This document shows positions 8,034-16,154 of a DNA stretch of 64,000 nt, piece by piece; the first letter of the stretch is position 1, and each line of letters opens with the position of its first letter. Below the pieces are notes generated by a model. It did not search any database. It saw nothing but the letters and a program-made list of their open reading frames with translations, and was not told the DNA's origin. The stretch is from Elusimicrobiales bacterium. Lineage in GTDB: Bacteria; Elusimicrobiota; Elusimicrobia; Elusimicrobiales; UBA9959. The stretch covers positions 723,663 to 787,662 of the forward strand of contig JAQTZB010000001.1 in NCBI GenBank assembly GCA_028688015.1. The letters run 5' to 3'. The position numbers and the translations under genes are program-made.

Positions 8034-8318
8034 ATGGCGGGAGCAAAACAAAACAGCGGCGTTTCGGCGGCCATCACCTGGCGCAAGACCGGCGACGAGG
8101 CCGTGATCCTCAACCTCGAGACTTCCGAATATTACTCCCTTAACGAAACCGGCACCTTCATCTGGGAGCTGCTCGCCGCGGGCAAGCCCGCCGCCCGCAT
8201 CGCCGAAGCCCTCGCCGCCGAATATGGCGTTACGGAGGACCAGGCCGCCGGGGACCTGGCCGATTTCCTCAAGGACCTGTCGAAGCACAAGATACTCAGC
8301 CGGGAGACGGCAAAATGA
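8034..8318 (+). CDS. PqqD family peptide-recognition protein
   Basis: A 94-residue protein with the PqqD fold: EAVILNLETSEYYSLNETG (the strand-turn of the winged helix), then FIWELL and a long helical tail with TEDQAAGDLADFLKDL. PqqD-type domains (RiPP recognition elements) bind the leader of a precursor peptide and present it to a modifying enzyme. It lies 20 bases after the radical SAM gene, and its stop overlaps the start of a small peptide gene in an ATGA, so the three are almost certainly translated together. No catalytic residues are expected. Confidence 0.9.
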   Translation: MAGAKQNSGVSAAITWRKTGDEAVILNLETSEYYSLNETGTFIWELLAAGKPAARIAEALAAEYGVTEDQAAGDLADFLKDLSKHKILSRETAK

Positions 8319-8419
8319 AACCCACCAAAAGCCAGCCGCGGAAAGACAAGAAATACCAGAAGCCGAAAGTGAAAGCCCACGGTAAGATAAGTGAAGTCGC
8401 GTCCGCCTTCAAACCGTAA
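8315..8419 (+). CDS. 34-residue lysine-rich peptide, putative RiPP precursor with lasso-leader-like motif
   Basis: A short open frame (ATG 8315, TAA 8417-8419) translationally coupled to the PqqD-like gene by ATGA. The 34 residues include ten lysines. A leader-like motif is visible: Y14-x2-P17-x-V19-x3-G23, within KKYQKPKVKAHGKISEV. Lasso-peptide leaders recognised by PqqD-like domains use Y-x2-P-x-L-x3-G-x5-T (family knowledge). Here Val replaces Leu and Ala29 sits at the Thr position. What follows is only SAFKP, far too short for a lasso ring. It might be a precursor with a very short core, a peptide scaffold, or an unrelated small protein. The downstream acyltransferase start overlaps it by 29 bases. 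Confidence 0.7.
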   Translation: MKPTKSQPRKDKKYQKPKVKAHGKISEVASAFKP

Positions 8420-9380
8420 GCCGAAGACGGCCTTTCTTTTCCCCGGCTCCGGCGCGCAGTACCCGGGCATGGGGCGCGGCCTCAGGGACGCCTTCCCCGC
8501 CGTAGAACAAAACCTCCGCTCTATCAATTTGGCCATAGGCCGCGACATAGCCGCCGCTATGGACGGCCCGGAGGCCCTGCTGTTTCCTCCGGTAGACTCT
8601 CCCGACCCCACGGTTTTCATGGAAGTCACCATGGCCCTGGCGCTGGCCGTGGGCCGATCGCTGGCCGCGGCCGGAGCGCGCCCCGATTTTGCGGCGGGCC
8701 GCAGCATGGGAGAATACAGCGCCGCCGCCTTCGCCGGAGTTTTCTCCGACGCCGACTGCTTCAGCATGGTCCGCTACGTAACCCTGAACGGGCAGCAGGA
8801 CTGCCTCGATTCCCCGAGCTTCCTCGTCACCGTCTACGGGCTGGACCGCCGCGAACTGGCGGCCGCCGCGCGGCAGGTGGAGCTGGGCGGAGAACTCTGC
8901 GAGGTCGTAGCTTTCTACGACAAAGCCCGCCTCGGTGTCGCCGGCCTCCGCAAAGCCGCGCTGCCGCTGCTGCGCGCCGCGCTGGCTCCCCACCGCCACC
9001 GCATCTCCCTCTCGCGCGAGGTCGGCGCGTTCCACACGACGTTGTTCAACCGCCTCTCCGCCCGCGCCGCCGTTTATTTCGACGGGGTAAAGTTCGCCCC
9101 GCCGGCTATCCCGCTCTACATGAACGTAGACGGCAAGCGCGAGCTTGCTCCGGCGGGGCTTAAACGTAAACTAGCCGCGGCGCTGGTGCGCCCCGTGCTC
9201 TGGCAGGAGACGATAGCCGCGCTGCTGCGCGCAGGAACCCGCACCTTCGTGGAGCTGGCGCCGGGCGCGATGCTGACCGAGTTCGTCTGCGAACTGCCCG
9301 CCGACGCCGAAGTGCTGCGCACCGACACGCCAGAGAATTACCGCCGCGCGCTGGCGCGGCTCAAAGCCGGATGCCGCTGA
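8391..9380 (+). CDS. Malonyl-CoA:ACP transacylase-like acyltransferase
   Basis: A 329-residue protein of the FabD/acyltransferase family. FLFPGSGAQYPGMG at 16-28 is the N-terminal signature. The nucleophile motif is GRSMG with Ser105; the usual His before the serine (GHSxG) is Arg. The catalytic His is seen in GAFHTTLF (His215), and the C-terminal VELAPGAMLTEF is also typical. Start is GTG at 8391, inside the peptide gene; no better start precedes the conserved core. It overlaps the kinase-like gene downstream by 10 bases. A free-standing copy in a RiPP-like operon rather than a fatty-acid operon suggests acyl transfer onto the peptide or a carrier; this is inference. Confidence 0.85.
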   Translation: MKSRPPSNRKPKTAFLFPGSGAQYPGMGRGLRDAFPAVEQNLRSINLAIGRDIAAAMDGPEALLFPPVDSPDPTVFMEVTMALALAVGRSLAAAGARPDFAAGRSMGEYSAAAFAGVFSDADCFSMVRYVTLNGQQDCLDSPSFLVTVYGLDRRELAAAARQVELGGELCEVVAFYDKARLGVAGLRKAALPLLRAALAPHRHRISLSREVGAFHTTLFNRLSARAAVYFDGVKFAPPAIPLYMNVDGKRELAPAGLKRKLAAALVRPVLWQETIAALLRAGTRTFVELAPGAMLTEFVCELPADAEVLRTDTPENYRRALARLKAGCR

Positions 9381-10369
9381 ACAGGTATTTCGATTTCCAC
9401 GGCTGTACCGTGGAGTTCTCCACACCGGACCAAACCCTGGCGGCGGAAATCTCCTTCGACTTTTCCGCCTTCGCCGCGCCCCCCTCCGAGCCCGACATAA
9501 GGATAGCCGCCCTGCCGGAACGCCTCCCGGCCGCGCTGCCGGGCGCCCTGCTGAGCGCCCGGCGCTGGAGCGTGCTGCGCTCGGAGCCGGGCCGCCGCCT
9601 GGCGTGGTATCCGGGCGGCGCCCTCTGCGAGTACGACTACGCCGCCCGTTCTGGCGTCCTCAGGAGCGAAAACCCGGCCCTGCTGCGCGAGCTCGCCTAC
9701 CTGCTGATCCTCTCGCGGGCCGGGGAGCACCTCGACCGCCGCGGCCTGCACAGGGTGCACGCCGGGGCGCTGGGCTGGCGCGGCCAGGCCCTGCTCTTCT
9801 GCGGCGCGCGCGGCGCGGGCAAGACTACGCTGCTGCTGGAACTGCTTAAAGATACGCAATTCTCACTGCTCTCGGACGACACACCGCTCGCCGACGGGGC
9901 GGGCGGTGTGCATCCTTTTCCCGTGCGGGTAGGTTTGGGGCTCGACAGCCCGCACCTGCAGGATTTCGGCGGGCTCAGGGATTTTACGCGCCGCGGTTAT
10001 CCACCCAAACGCCTGCTTGACCCCGCGGCGGCGGGCTGCAGGATCTCCGGGACGCTGCCGGTGGGGCGCATCTTCCTGCTGCGGCGCGCCGCCAGGCCGC
10101 GCATACTAACGCGCCGAGTCTGCGCCTGCGCGGCAGAGCTGGCCGTTTCCCTGGCGGCCGGCTATGGCACGCCCCAGCTGGCGGAGTACTTCCTCCGCCT
10201 CTCGCCGGAAGACCTGCTGGCCAAGGCCGGCATACTGGCCTCCCGGCTGCGCGCCGCCGGCGCCCTGCTCGGGCGCGCCGGCTGTAATGTTTTTGAATTG
10301 TCCCCTGACCGCGGGGCTAACGCGGCGGCGCTGAGGGCTTTCCTTCGCAGCGGCAGCGCCGGGGTTTAG
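9371..10369 (+). CDS. HPr kinase-related ATPase (HprK-like, RiPP/exopolysaccharide-associated type)
   Basis: A 332-residue protein with an N-terminal region of unknown type and a C-terminal HprK-like P-loop. The Walker A motif is GARGAGKTT (about 144-152), followed by LLSDDTPLAD and PFPVRVGL, the pattern of HprK-related proteins that accompany PqqD, nucleotidyltransferase and lasso-type genes. In paeninodin-like lasso clusters such a kinase phosphorylates the C-terminal serine of the peptide (established for that family). Whether this one phosphorylates a peptide is inference; Ser26 and Ser30 of the small peptide are the only serines near its C-terminus. The gene overlaps its upstream neighbour by 10 bases, and the convergent glycosyltransferase by 53 bases. 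Confidence 0.82.
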   Translation: MPLNRYFDFHGCTVEFSTPDQTLAAEISFDFSAFAAPPSEPDIRIAALPERLPAALPGALLSARRWSVLRSEPGRRLAWYPGGALCEYDYAARSGVLRSENPALLRELAYLLILSRAGEHLDRRGLHRVHAGALGWRGQALLFCGARGAGKTTLLLELLKDTQFSLLSDDTPLADGAGGVHPFPVRVGLGLDSPHLQDFGGLRDFTRRGYPPKRLLDPAAAGCRISGTLPVGRIFLLRRAARPRILTRRVCACAAELAVSLAAGYGTPQLAEYFLRLSPEDLLAKAGILASRLRAAGALLGRAGCNVFELSPDRGANAAALRAFLRSGSAGV

Positions 10370-11348
10370 CCCCGCTGATAACCCGGCAAAACAAACCCTC
10401 CGCCAATCCAGAGAGCCAGCCCGCGGCGTAGACCGTATGCAGCGCCGGAAAAAGCGCCAGGACGGCCAGCTTAACCTCCGGGCGCGCCCGGCTGAACAGC
10501 GCCGCGCCGGAAGAGACGGTCACGTGCAGACAGGCCGCCGCGCCGAGCAAGTCCGGGGCCAGGACCGCGGCGGCGGCCGCGCAGACCAGCGCGGCCGGCG
10601 GCAGCAGCGTGAAAAGCGAAAACCCCTTCGTGCTCAGGGCGGTGATCTGGCCGCGCCCGCGCCCCGACGTGAAAACCTGGCGGATAAAAGCCGGGGGGCC
10701 GCTGCGCCGGCGGTGTATCAGGTTAAGGTCCCCGCTCAGCAGCATGCGCGCTCCGGCCGCCGCCAGCCGGTTGAGAAGCAGGTTTTCCTCGGCGCTGCTC
10801 AAATGACCTTCGAACGCCAGCCCCCGCGCACGCAGGAACAAAGAATCCACGGTGAGGTTGCACAGTATGAATTTTTCCGGGCCCGCGGGCCGGGTGCCGG
10901 CGACCGGAGAAAATCTTTCAGTGAATGGCCCGCCGCCCCACGGCGAGGCCAGCAGGGCATAAACCGCCTCTTCGAAATACCCCGAGTCCGGGGATAAAGA
11001 CTGCCCCCCCCCGAAGACCGAAACCCCCGGGTTCAGCTTCAGAAGCCCGCGCAGGCGGGAGAAATAGCCGGCGGGCAGAGTCACATCGTCGTCCAGGAAA
11101 CAGAGCCAGCGGCCGCCGGCGGCGGCCGCCAGCGCGTTGCGCGCCTCGCCGCGGCACGAGCGCGGCAGCCGCAGGACCTTTACGGCCGGGAAAGCCTTCA
11201 GCGCCAGTTCGGTGGGCGGGTCCTCCCCGTCTATGCCTACCAGTATTTCGTCGGGCGGCTCTGCGGAGAAGCTGCCCAGGCAGGCGGCCAGGAGTTCCGG
11301 CCGGCCGCGCGTGAGCACGAGGGCGGATATCCCGCAGTCAGCGGCCAC
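10317..11348 (-). CDS. GT2 family glycosyltransferase
   Basis: A 343-residue family 2 glycosyltransferase. The N-terminus ISALVLTRGRPELLAACLGS is the GT-A start, the metal-binding motif is WLCFLDDDVTLP, and SSAEENLL resembles the acceptor-base ED region. The C-terminus has one or two hydrophobic stretches (FTLLPPAALVCAAAAAVLA), so it probably sits on the membrane. I chose the GTG at 11348, which overlaps the upstream stop by 11 bases, because the GT-A domain begins just after it; an ATG at 11396 is possible. Its 3' end overlaps the convergent HprK-like gene by 53 bases. Sugar and acceptor are unknown. Confidence 0.82.
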   Translation of the reverse strand: MAADCGISALVLTRGRPELLAACLGSFSAEPPDEILVGIDGEDPPTELALKAFPAVKVLRLPRSCRGEARNALAAAAGGRWLCFLDDDVTLPAGYFSRLRGLLKLNPGVSVFGGGQSLSPDSGYFEEAVYALLASPWGGGPFTERFSPVAGTRPAGPEKFILCNLTVDSLFLRARGLAFEGHLSSAEENLLLNRLAAAGARMLLSGDLNLIHRRRSGPPAFIRQVFTSGRGRGQITALSTKGFSLFTLLPPAALVCAAAAAVLAPDLLGAAACLHVTVSSGAALFSRARPEVKLAVLALFPALHTVYAAGWLSGLAEGLFCRVISGAKPRRCRCEGKPSAPPR

Positions 11349-14300
11349 CGGCTGCCTCCAGGGCCGCGCGCGCGTGCGCCGCCACGAATTCATAATTTGC
11401 CCGGCAGGCCCCGCCCGCCGCGAATTCGCTCCAGGCCGGCTCCCCGGAGTAAGCGGCGCGCAGGCGCTCGCCCAGCGCGGCCGGGCCGGAGAAAGGCGGG
11501 CACTCGCCGGTTTCGAGGAGCAGGCGCAAGCCGGCCGCGCGAGTGTAAAAATAATGCGGCGGCATGGCGCCCCAGAGGCTGCGCCAGGAGGCGCCGAAAT
11601 GCCGCGCCGCCAGCGCGGCTCCTTCCGCGGCCGCGGGCGCTGCAGGCGGGGCGGGCAGTTCCAGGTTCCAGGTGAAAACGCCCCCGTCCTCCGGAGAGCG
11701 GCCGCCGGGGGCGGCGGCCAGGTCAAGGCAGAAAAGCGGGTTATTCAGGTACGGCAACCGGGCAAGGAAGGCGAAGGAGGCGCGGGTAAGAACGAGCGGC
11801 GCGGCCGCGAAGTAGGAGCCTCCCCCTCGCAGGGCGGCGGCGGCGCGCAGGAAAGCGGACTTGTCCCCGGCTACGGCGTCCGGCAGCACCAGATATACCC
11901 GGTAGAGGGAGTCCAGCGCCACGCCGGCTTCGCCGCCAGCCGACCCGCGCAGGCGCTCGCAGGCGGCCTCGAAAGCGTGGCGGTTGAACCAGCCGGGAGC
12001 AGCGGACCGCGCCGCCAGCGCCGGGCCCGCGGCGGGAGAGGCCGCGTGCAGCGCAGAGAAAGCCAGGAAGGCGGCGTCCTCCGGGGAGGGCGCGCCGGCG
12101 CCGGGGGCCAGGCGGTGCGCCGCCGCATAGTCCGCCCTGGAAGCTCGCAGCGGGGAACCGCGGTCGAGATAGCGTTTGACGTCTGCCAGGCCCTTCAGGC
12201 AGTTGCGGGCCCTGAAGGCGGGCGGCAGGCCGGCGGCCAGAAAATGTGAGAGGAGCAGGGTGTAGGAATAAAAGGCCTCGGTCGCGTCGGCCGCGCGGCC
12301 TTCCCGCTCCGGGGGCGCCGGCAGCGGCGGGCCGGCCAGCAGGCGGGAAGCGGCGCGGAACTCGGCGCCCTTTAAGCCCCAGCCTGAAACGAAGCCGGAA
12401 AAGTCCTCCGCCGGGGCGGAGAGGACCTCGCCGGTGAACGGGAAGAGGGCCCTGAAAACCCGCAGCCGGCTGCGCAGGGCCGAGAAGGCGGCCCAATCGG
12501 CCGCGGGGGTCAGTCGCGGCTGCAGCAGGGCCAGGTCCATGTCGCTCAGGCCGGCCACCCAGCCAGGCGCGGCCATACCGCGGTAGAGATAGACCGAGCT
12601 GCCGCTCCCGGGTTTGAGCAGGAACCCGGCAGCCCTGACTCCGGCGAGGTAGAATTCCCGGTACAGCGCCCTGAAGAGGGGCAGGTGCGCCGTCGCGGCC
12701 GCGAAAGCGGCCAGGGCCGGCCTGAGCCTGGCCGGGGCGGGCGGCACAGGCTGAGGGCGCCAGGGGGTTCCGTCGAAAGTTACCGCCCGGCAGAGAAGGC
12801 GGGCTCCGCCGCCCGCGGCGAGGCCCGGATAAGGCGCTCCTGAGAAAGCGGAATTTTCTACGCGGGCCGAGCCGCCGGTCAACAGAAGTCCCCCGCGCGC
12901 CCCCCCTTCGGCCGCGAGGCCGGACAGGAGCAGCCTGGCCCCGGAAGAATCCACCGCGTAGGCGGAGGCGCGGATCGTCAACCCCTCGGCGCGCATCAGC
13001 CCGGGGCCGGCCGCCAGCAGGCCCCCGGTGCCCGAGGCCGTTACCGACCGGAGGCGGGCCTCCGCCCCGGCAAAATCCAGCGCCGCACCGGTCCCGCCGG
13101 AAAGCGAACATCCCGAGAGGTCCAGCGTCGAGGCGCCGCGGCAATAGACCGCGTCGCGCGCGGATTTGAACGAAGAGCCTGCGGCCCGAAGGCCGGCCGT
13201 TCCCTCCAGGCTGGCCGCGGGTCCGGAGAAACTTTCGGACGAGCAGCGGGCCAGGCTGCCCGAGCCGCCCTCCCGCAGCAGCAGCGCCGCCGGCTCTCCG
13301 GATGAAACGCAGGCCCGGGCGTCCAGCACCGCGTTCCCGCAAAGTTCGAAAGAAGGCCCGCCGTTGCCTGAGAAAGAACAGTCCGCGGCCTCAACCTCTG
13401 CGCGGCCTGCCAGGGCTACACCGGAAGAATTACCGGTGAACGCCGATTTCTCAAGGACGCTGCGAGCCCGCCCGTCCAGGAGGAGCGGGGCCCCGCGCTG
13501 CCCCTCGAAGCGGCAGGCTGCTACGCAGGCCGCTGTATCTCCGGCAAAGTGCAGTCCCAGGCCATTGCCGCTGAAGACAGAGCCCGAGACCAAAACAGCA
13601 CTGCGGCCGGAGACGACGGCGGCGGGACCCGCGTTGGCGCTGAACAGGCAGCCCTGCAAAACTAATTCCAGGCAGTCCTCGGCCCGCACCCCGGCCTTGC
13701 AGTCTTCAAAGCGGCAGGCCTCGGCGGAGAAGCGCGCCGCCCTGTCCAGTTTGAAAGCGGCGCCGGAGGAGCCGGCAAAGACGGAATGCGCCGCGCGCAG
13801 TTCCCCCCGCCCGAAAAAAGCCGCGGCCGTCTCGCCCCCGGAGACTGCGCAGCGGTCGAGGGAAAGGCGATTATACCCGTAGGCCTGCAGCGCCGGCCCT
13901 TTTCCCCCGGAGAAGGAGCAGCCAGTGAAAACAGATTCGTTGCGGCCGTAAAACTGGGCGCAGGGCCCTGCGGCCGAGGAGAAGGCGCTGGACTCGAACC
14001 GGGTGCTGGTGGCGCCCTCGGCCCTTACCCCTGCGGGGTTTGCCGTAAAAGAACTGCCGACGGCGGTCAGCGAAGACCTATCAGAGCAGGAGAGGGCGCG
14101 GCCTCCGGCCCCGGAGACCGAACATCTTTCGAGGCGGACGGCGGCGCGGCCCGACACGGAAAAACCTGCGCCGCACCCGGCTGCGGTGAAGCCGTAAAAC
14201 CCGGCGGCCGCGCTGCCCGAGATCTCGGCGGCGGCCCCGCGGCACCCGGCCGAGCCGCCGTGCGCCAGCAGCGTGGCGTGGCCGGAAACCAGGAAGGCGG

Positions 14301-15348
14301 AGCCGCCGCAGGCGGCGACGGAGCAGCCGGTGAAAGCCGCGTTCGCGCCGCCGTAGAGTTCGACGCCGCGCGCGCAGGCGTCGAGCGAGCAGGCGGCGGC
14401 CAGTCCTTCGGCCGAATCGCGGACGGAAAGGGCGCAGGAAGCTGAGCCCGACAGGCGGCAATGGCGCAGGTCTACGCGCCCGTCCCCGAGCGCGTGGACC
14501 CCGGAGAAGGCCGGCCCGCCGAAGAGTATAGGTTCCGCAGGCGTTCCCGCGGCGAGCAGGCGGCCGTAGACCAGCAGCTTGGCCCCGGCGCTCTCCAGCT
14601 CCAGTTTTTCCCCGCCGCCGCCGGCGCGCAGGACCGGGAAGAACCAGGGTTCACGGCGTTCAAAAACCAGTTGTGTGCCTGGCAGCACCGTCACGGTGAC
14701 ACCGGCCTCTATGGTCAGGTAGTCCGCCACGGCCATCCTGCCGCCCCAGGTCTCGTCGGAGGTTACGCGCCCGCTCCTGACCGCCGCAGCCGCCGGGGCC
14801 GGCGCGCCCCCGCGGGGCAGCGCGGGGGCGGCCAGCAGCCGCAGCAGGGCCGGGTAAAGGCGGGTCTCCCAGGCCAGGTAGAGTGAGTTAAGCTGCGGGG
14901 CGGCGAAGGCGGGCCGCAAGCGGCAGGCCAGCGAGAACAGCCCGGCGGCCGCCGCGGCCGCGGCGAAAAGGAGTTTATTGGCCGCCAGGGAATAGAGCGG
15001 CAGCAGCAGCGAGGGCCAGAGCCCCCTCGCCAGCTCATAGCGCCGGCCGCCGCGCAGCAGGGCCGCGGCCGCGCCCGCCGGCTGGTAGGAGGAAGGCGGC
15101 CAGTCGGGCAGCAGGTTGGCGTCCCCCCTGGTCAGCACGGGGCCGCCGGCGAACGACAGGTTCAGGACCACCCGGTGGAGCACATAGCCCGACGGCAGGC
15201 CTCCGGACCAGCGCACCAGCAGCGCTATGTCCCCCGCCCGCAGCGCGGCGGGCGCGCAGGGACGGGCGGCCACGGCGTCTCCCGGCTCCAGCAGGAAGCG
15301 CATAGAGTGACCGAGCACGGGATAGAGCTTTTCCAGAAAAGGCCTCAA
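11338..15348 (-). CDS. Fusion: archaeal-type signal peptidase / right-handed beta-helix / nucleotidyltransferase
   Basis: A 1336-residue three-part protein. Residues 1-90 match S26B (SipW/archaeal-type) signal peptidase: GHSM with Ser15, YVLHRVV with His58 in place of lysine, and TRGDAN...D with Asp82. A hydrophobic stretch follows at about 105-135. From about 199 to 850 there are many short repeats of the kind A-x-x-C-x-F-x-x-N/G-x-G-x-A, typical of parallel beta-helix proteins and introduced by a TWGG...VLPGTQLVF cap. From about 860 to the end there is a nucleotidyltransferase-like domain with GLSDMDLALL near 935, as in the NTP_transf_5 family. S26-like proteins, HprK-like kinases and these nucleotidyltransferases recur separately in PqqD/lasso-type clusters; here two are fused. 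Its start overlaps the upstream glycosyltransferase stop in an ATGA. Confidence 0.78.
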   Translation of the reverse strand: MRPFLEKLYPVLGHSMRFLLEPGDAVAARPCAPAALRAGDIALLVRWSGGLPSGYVLHRVVLNLSFAGGPVLTRGDANLLPDWPPSSYQPAGAAAALLRGGRRYELARGLWPSLLLPLYSLAANKLLFAAAAAAAGLFSLACRLRPAFAAPQLNSLYLAWETRLYPALLRLLAAPALPRGGAPAPAAAAVRSGRVTSDETWGGRMAVADYLTIEAGVTVTVLPGTQLVFERREPWFFPVLRAGGGGEKLELESAGAKLLVYGRLLAAGTPAEPILFGGPAFSGVHALGDGRVDLRHCRLSGSASCALSVRDSAEGLAAACSLDACARGVELYGGANAAFTGCSVAACGGSAFLVSGHATLLAHGGSAGCRGAAAEISGSAAAGFYGFTAAGCGAGFSVSGRAAVRLERCSVSGAGGRALSCSDRSSLTAVGSSFTANPAGVRAEGATSTRFESSAFSSAAGPCAQFYGRNESVFTGCSFSGGKGPALQAYGYNRLSLDRCAVSGGETAAAFFGRGELRAAHSVFAGSSGAAFKLDRAARFSAEACRFEDCKAGVRAEDCLELVLQGCLFSANAGPAAVVSGRSAVLVSGSVFSGNGLGLHFAGDTAACVAACRFEGQRGAPLLLDGRARSVLEKSAFTGNSSGVALAGRAEVEAADCSFSGNGGPSFELCGNAVLDARACVSSGEPAALLLREGGSGSLARCSSESFSGPAASLEGTAGLRAAGSSFKSARDAVYCRGASTLDLSGCSLSGGTGAALDFAGAEARLRSVTASGTGGLLAAGPGLMRAEGLTIRASAYAVDSSGARLLLSGLAAEGGARGGLLLTGGSARVENSAFSGAPYPGLAAGGGARLLCRAVTFDGTPWRPQPVPPAPARLRPALAAFAAATAHLPLFRALYREFYLAGVRAAGFLLKPGSGSSVYLYRGMAAPGWVAGLSDMDLALLQPRLTPAADWAAFSALRSRLRVFRALFPFTGEVLSAPAEDFSGFVSGWGLKGAEFRAASRLLAGPPLPAPPEREGRAADATEAFYSYTLLLSHFLAAGLPPAFRARNCLKGLADVKRYLDRGSPLRASRADYAAAHRLAPGAGAPSPEDAAFLAFSALHAASPAAGPALAARSAAPGWFNRHAFEAACERLRGSAGGEAGVALDSLYRVYLVLPDAVAGDKSAFLRAAAALRGGGSYFAAAPLVLTRASFAFLARLPYLNNPLFCLDLAAAPGGRSPEDGGVFTWNLELPAPPAAPAAAEGAALAARHFGASWRSLWGAMPPHYFYTRAAGLRLLLETGECPPFSGPAALGERLRAAYSGEPAWSEFAAGGACRANYEFVAAHARAALEAAGGR

Positions 15349-16154
15349 TTCTTCGCTTTAAGGCGCGCGGGACTCGTCTCAAGGTAAGGGTCCAGCTCGT
15401 CGAGGAACTCCAGAGATTTGCGGCACCACTTGTCCACGAACACCTCGCGGTTCTTCACGGCGCAGGACATGAAATGGTCGTGGCCGGAGAAGCTGGCGTG
15501 GTGGCGGTGCCAGACGAAGACGTCCTTGGCGGCCTTCAGCCGCCACCCGGCCTGGCGCAGCCGCAGACAATAGTCGAAATCCTCGAAGCACCCGGTGCCG
15601 AAGCGCTCGTCCAGCCCTCCCACGCTTTCATAGGCGGCGCGGCGCAGCATGAAGCAGAAGCCGACCAGCCGGTGCACCTCGAACGCCTCTCCGGAGAAGC
15701 GCAGCGCCATGGCGCGGGCGAAGGCCTCGAGCGAGCGCTTGTCTTTCTCGACCTTAGGGGCCAGGACCACGCGCTGCACCCCGACGGTGCGGTTGGTCAG
15801 CGGGCCGCATGCGCCCGCGGCCGGGTCGGCGTCCAGGCAGGCCGCCAGGCCCTGCAGGCCGCCGTCGTGAAAGGCCACGTCGCTGTTGACCACCGCGAGA
15901 TATTCGCCCGAAGCCGCGCGCAGCCCCTGGTTGACGGCCTTGGCGAAACCGAGGTTGGAGGCGTTGCGGATCTTTACGGCGCCCTTGAGCCCGGCCAGGA
16001 ACCGGCGCGTCTCCGGCCCGGAGCCGTTGTCCACCAGCACCAGTTCGTAAAGGCCGCGCGCGGTGCGCGAAAGACTTTCAAGGCAGGCCCGCAGGTCGGG
16101 CAGGGCGTTGAAGACCGGTATGACCACGCTGATCCTGTTCGTTTTAGCGCGCAT
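15345..16154 (-). CDS. GT2 family glycosyltransferase (rhamnosyltransferase-like)
   Basis: A 269-residue family 2 glycosyltransferase. It begins ISVVIPVFNALPDLRACL, has LVLVDNGSGPET and LAVVNSDVAF (the DxD equivalent), NLGFAKAVNQG and the ED motif CFEDFDYCLRLRQAGW, all typical of WbbL-like rhamnosyltransferases. There is no membrane segment. It overlaps the isopentenyl phosphate kinase by 11 bases upstream, and the fusion gene by 4 downstream, so kinase, glycosyltransferase, fusion protein and second glycosyltransferase form one minus-strand operon. Confidence 0.88.
   Translation of the reverse strand: MRAKTNRISVVIPVFNALPDLRACLESLSRTARGLYELVLVDNGSGPETRRFLAGLKGAVKIRNASNLGFAKAVNQGLRAASGEYLAVVNSDVAFHDGGLQGLAACLDADPAAGACGPLTNRTVGVQRVVLAPKVEKDKRSLEAFARAMALRFSGEAFEVHRLVGFCFMLRRAAYESVGGLDERFGTGCFEDFDYCLRLRQAGWRLKAAKDVFVWHRHHASFSGHDHFMSCAVKNREVFVDKWCRKSLEFLDELDPYLETSPARLKAKN

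Noticed and set aside
8315-8419. Classical lasso peptide cluster
   Set aside because: No lasso cyclase (asparagine synthetase-like) or B2 protease is present, and the residues after the leader-like motif are too few for a lasso core.
10997-14445. Several long plus-strand open frames opposite the beta-helix gene (for example 11137-12249 and 13166-13882)
   Set aside because: They are Ala/Arg/Gly/Pro-rich antisense frames caused by high GC content, with no recognisable motifs, while the minus-strand frame has coherent domains.
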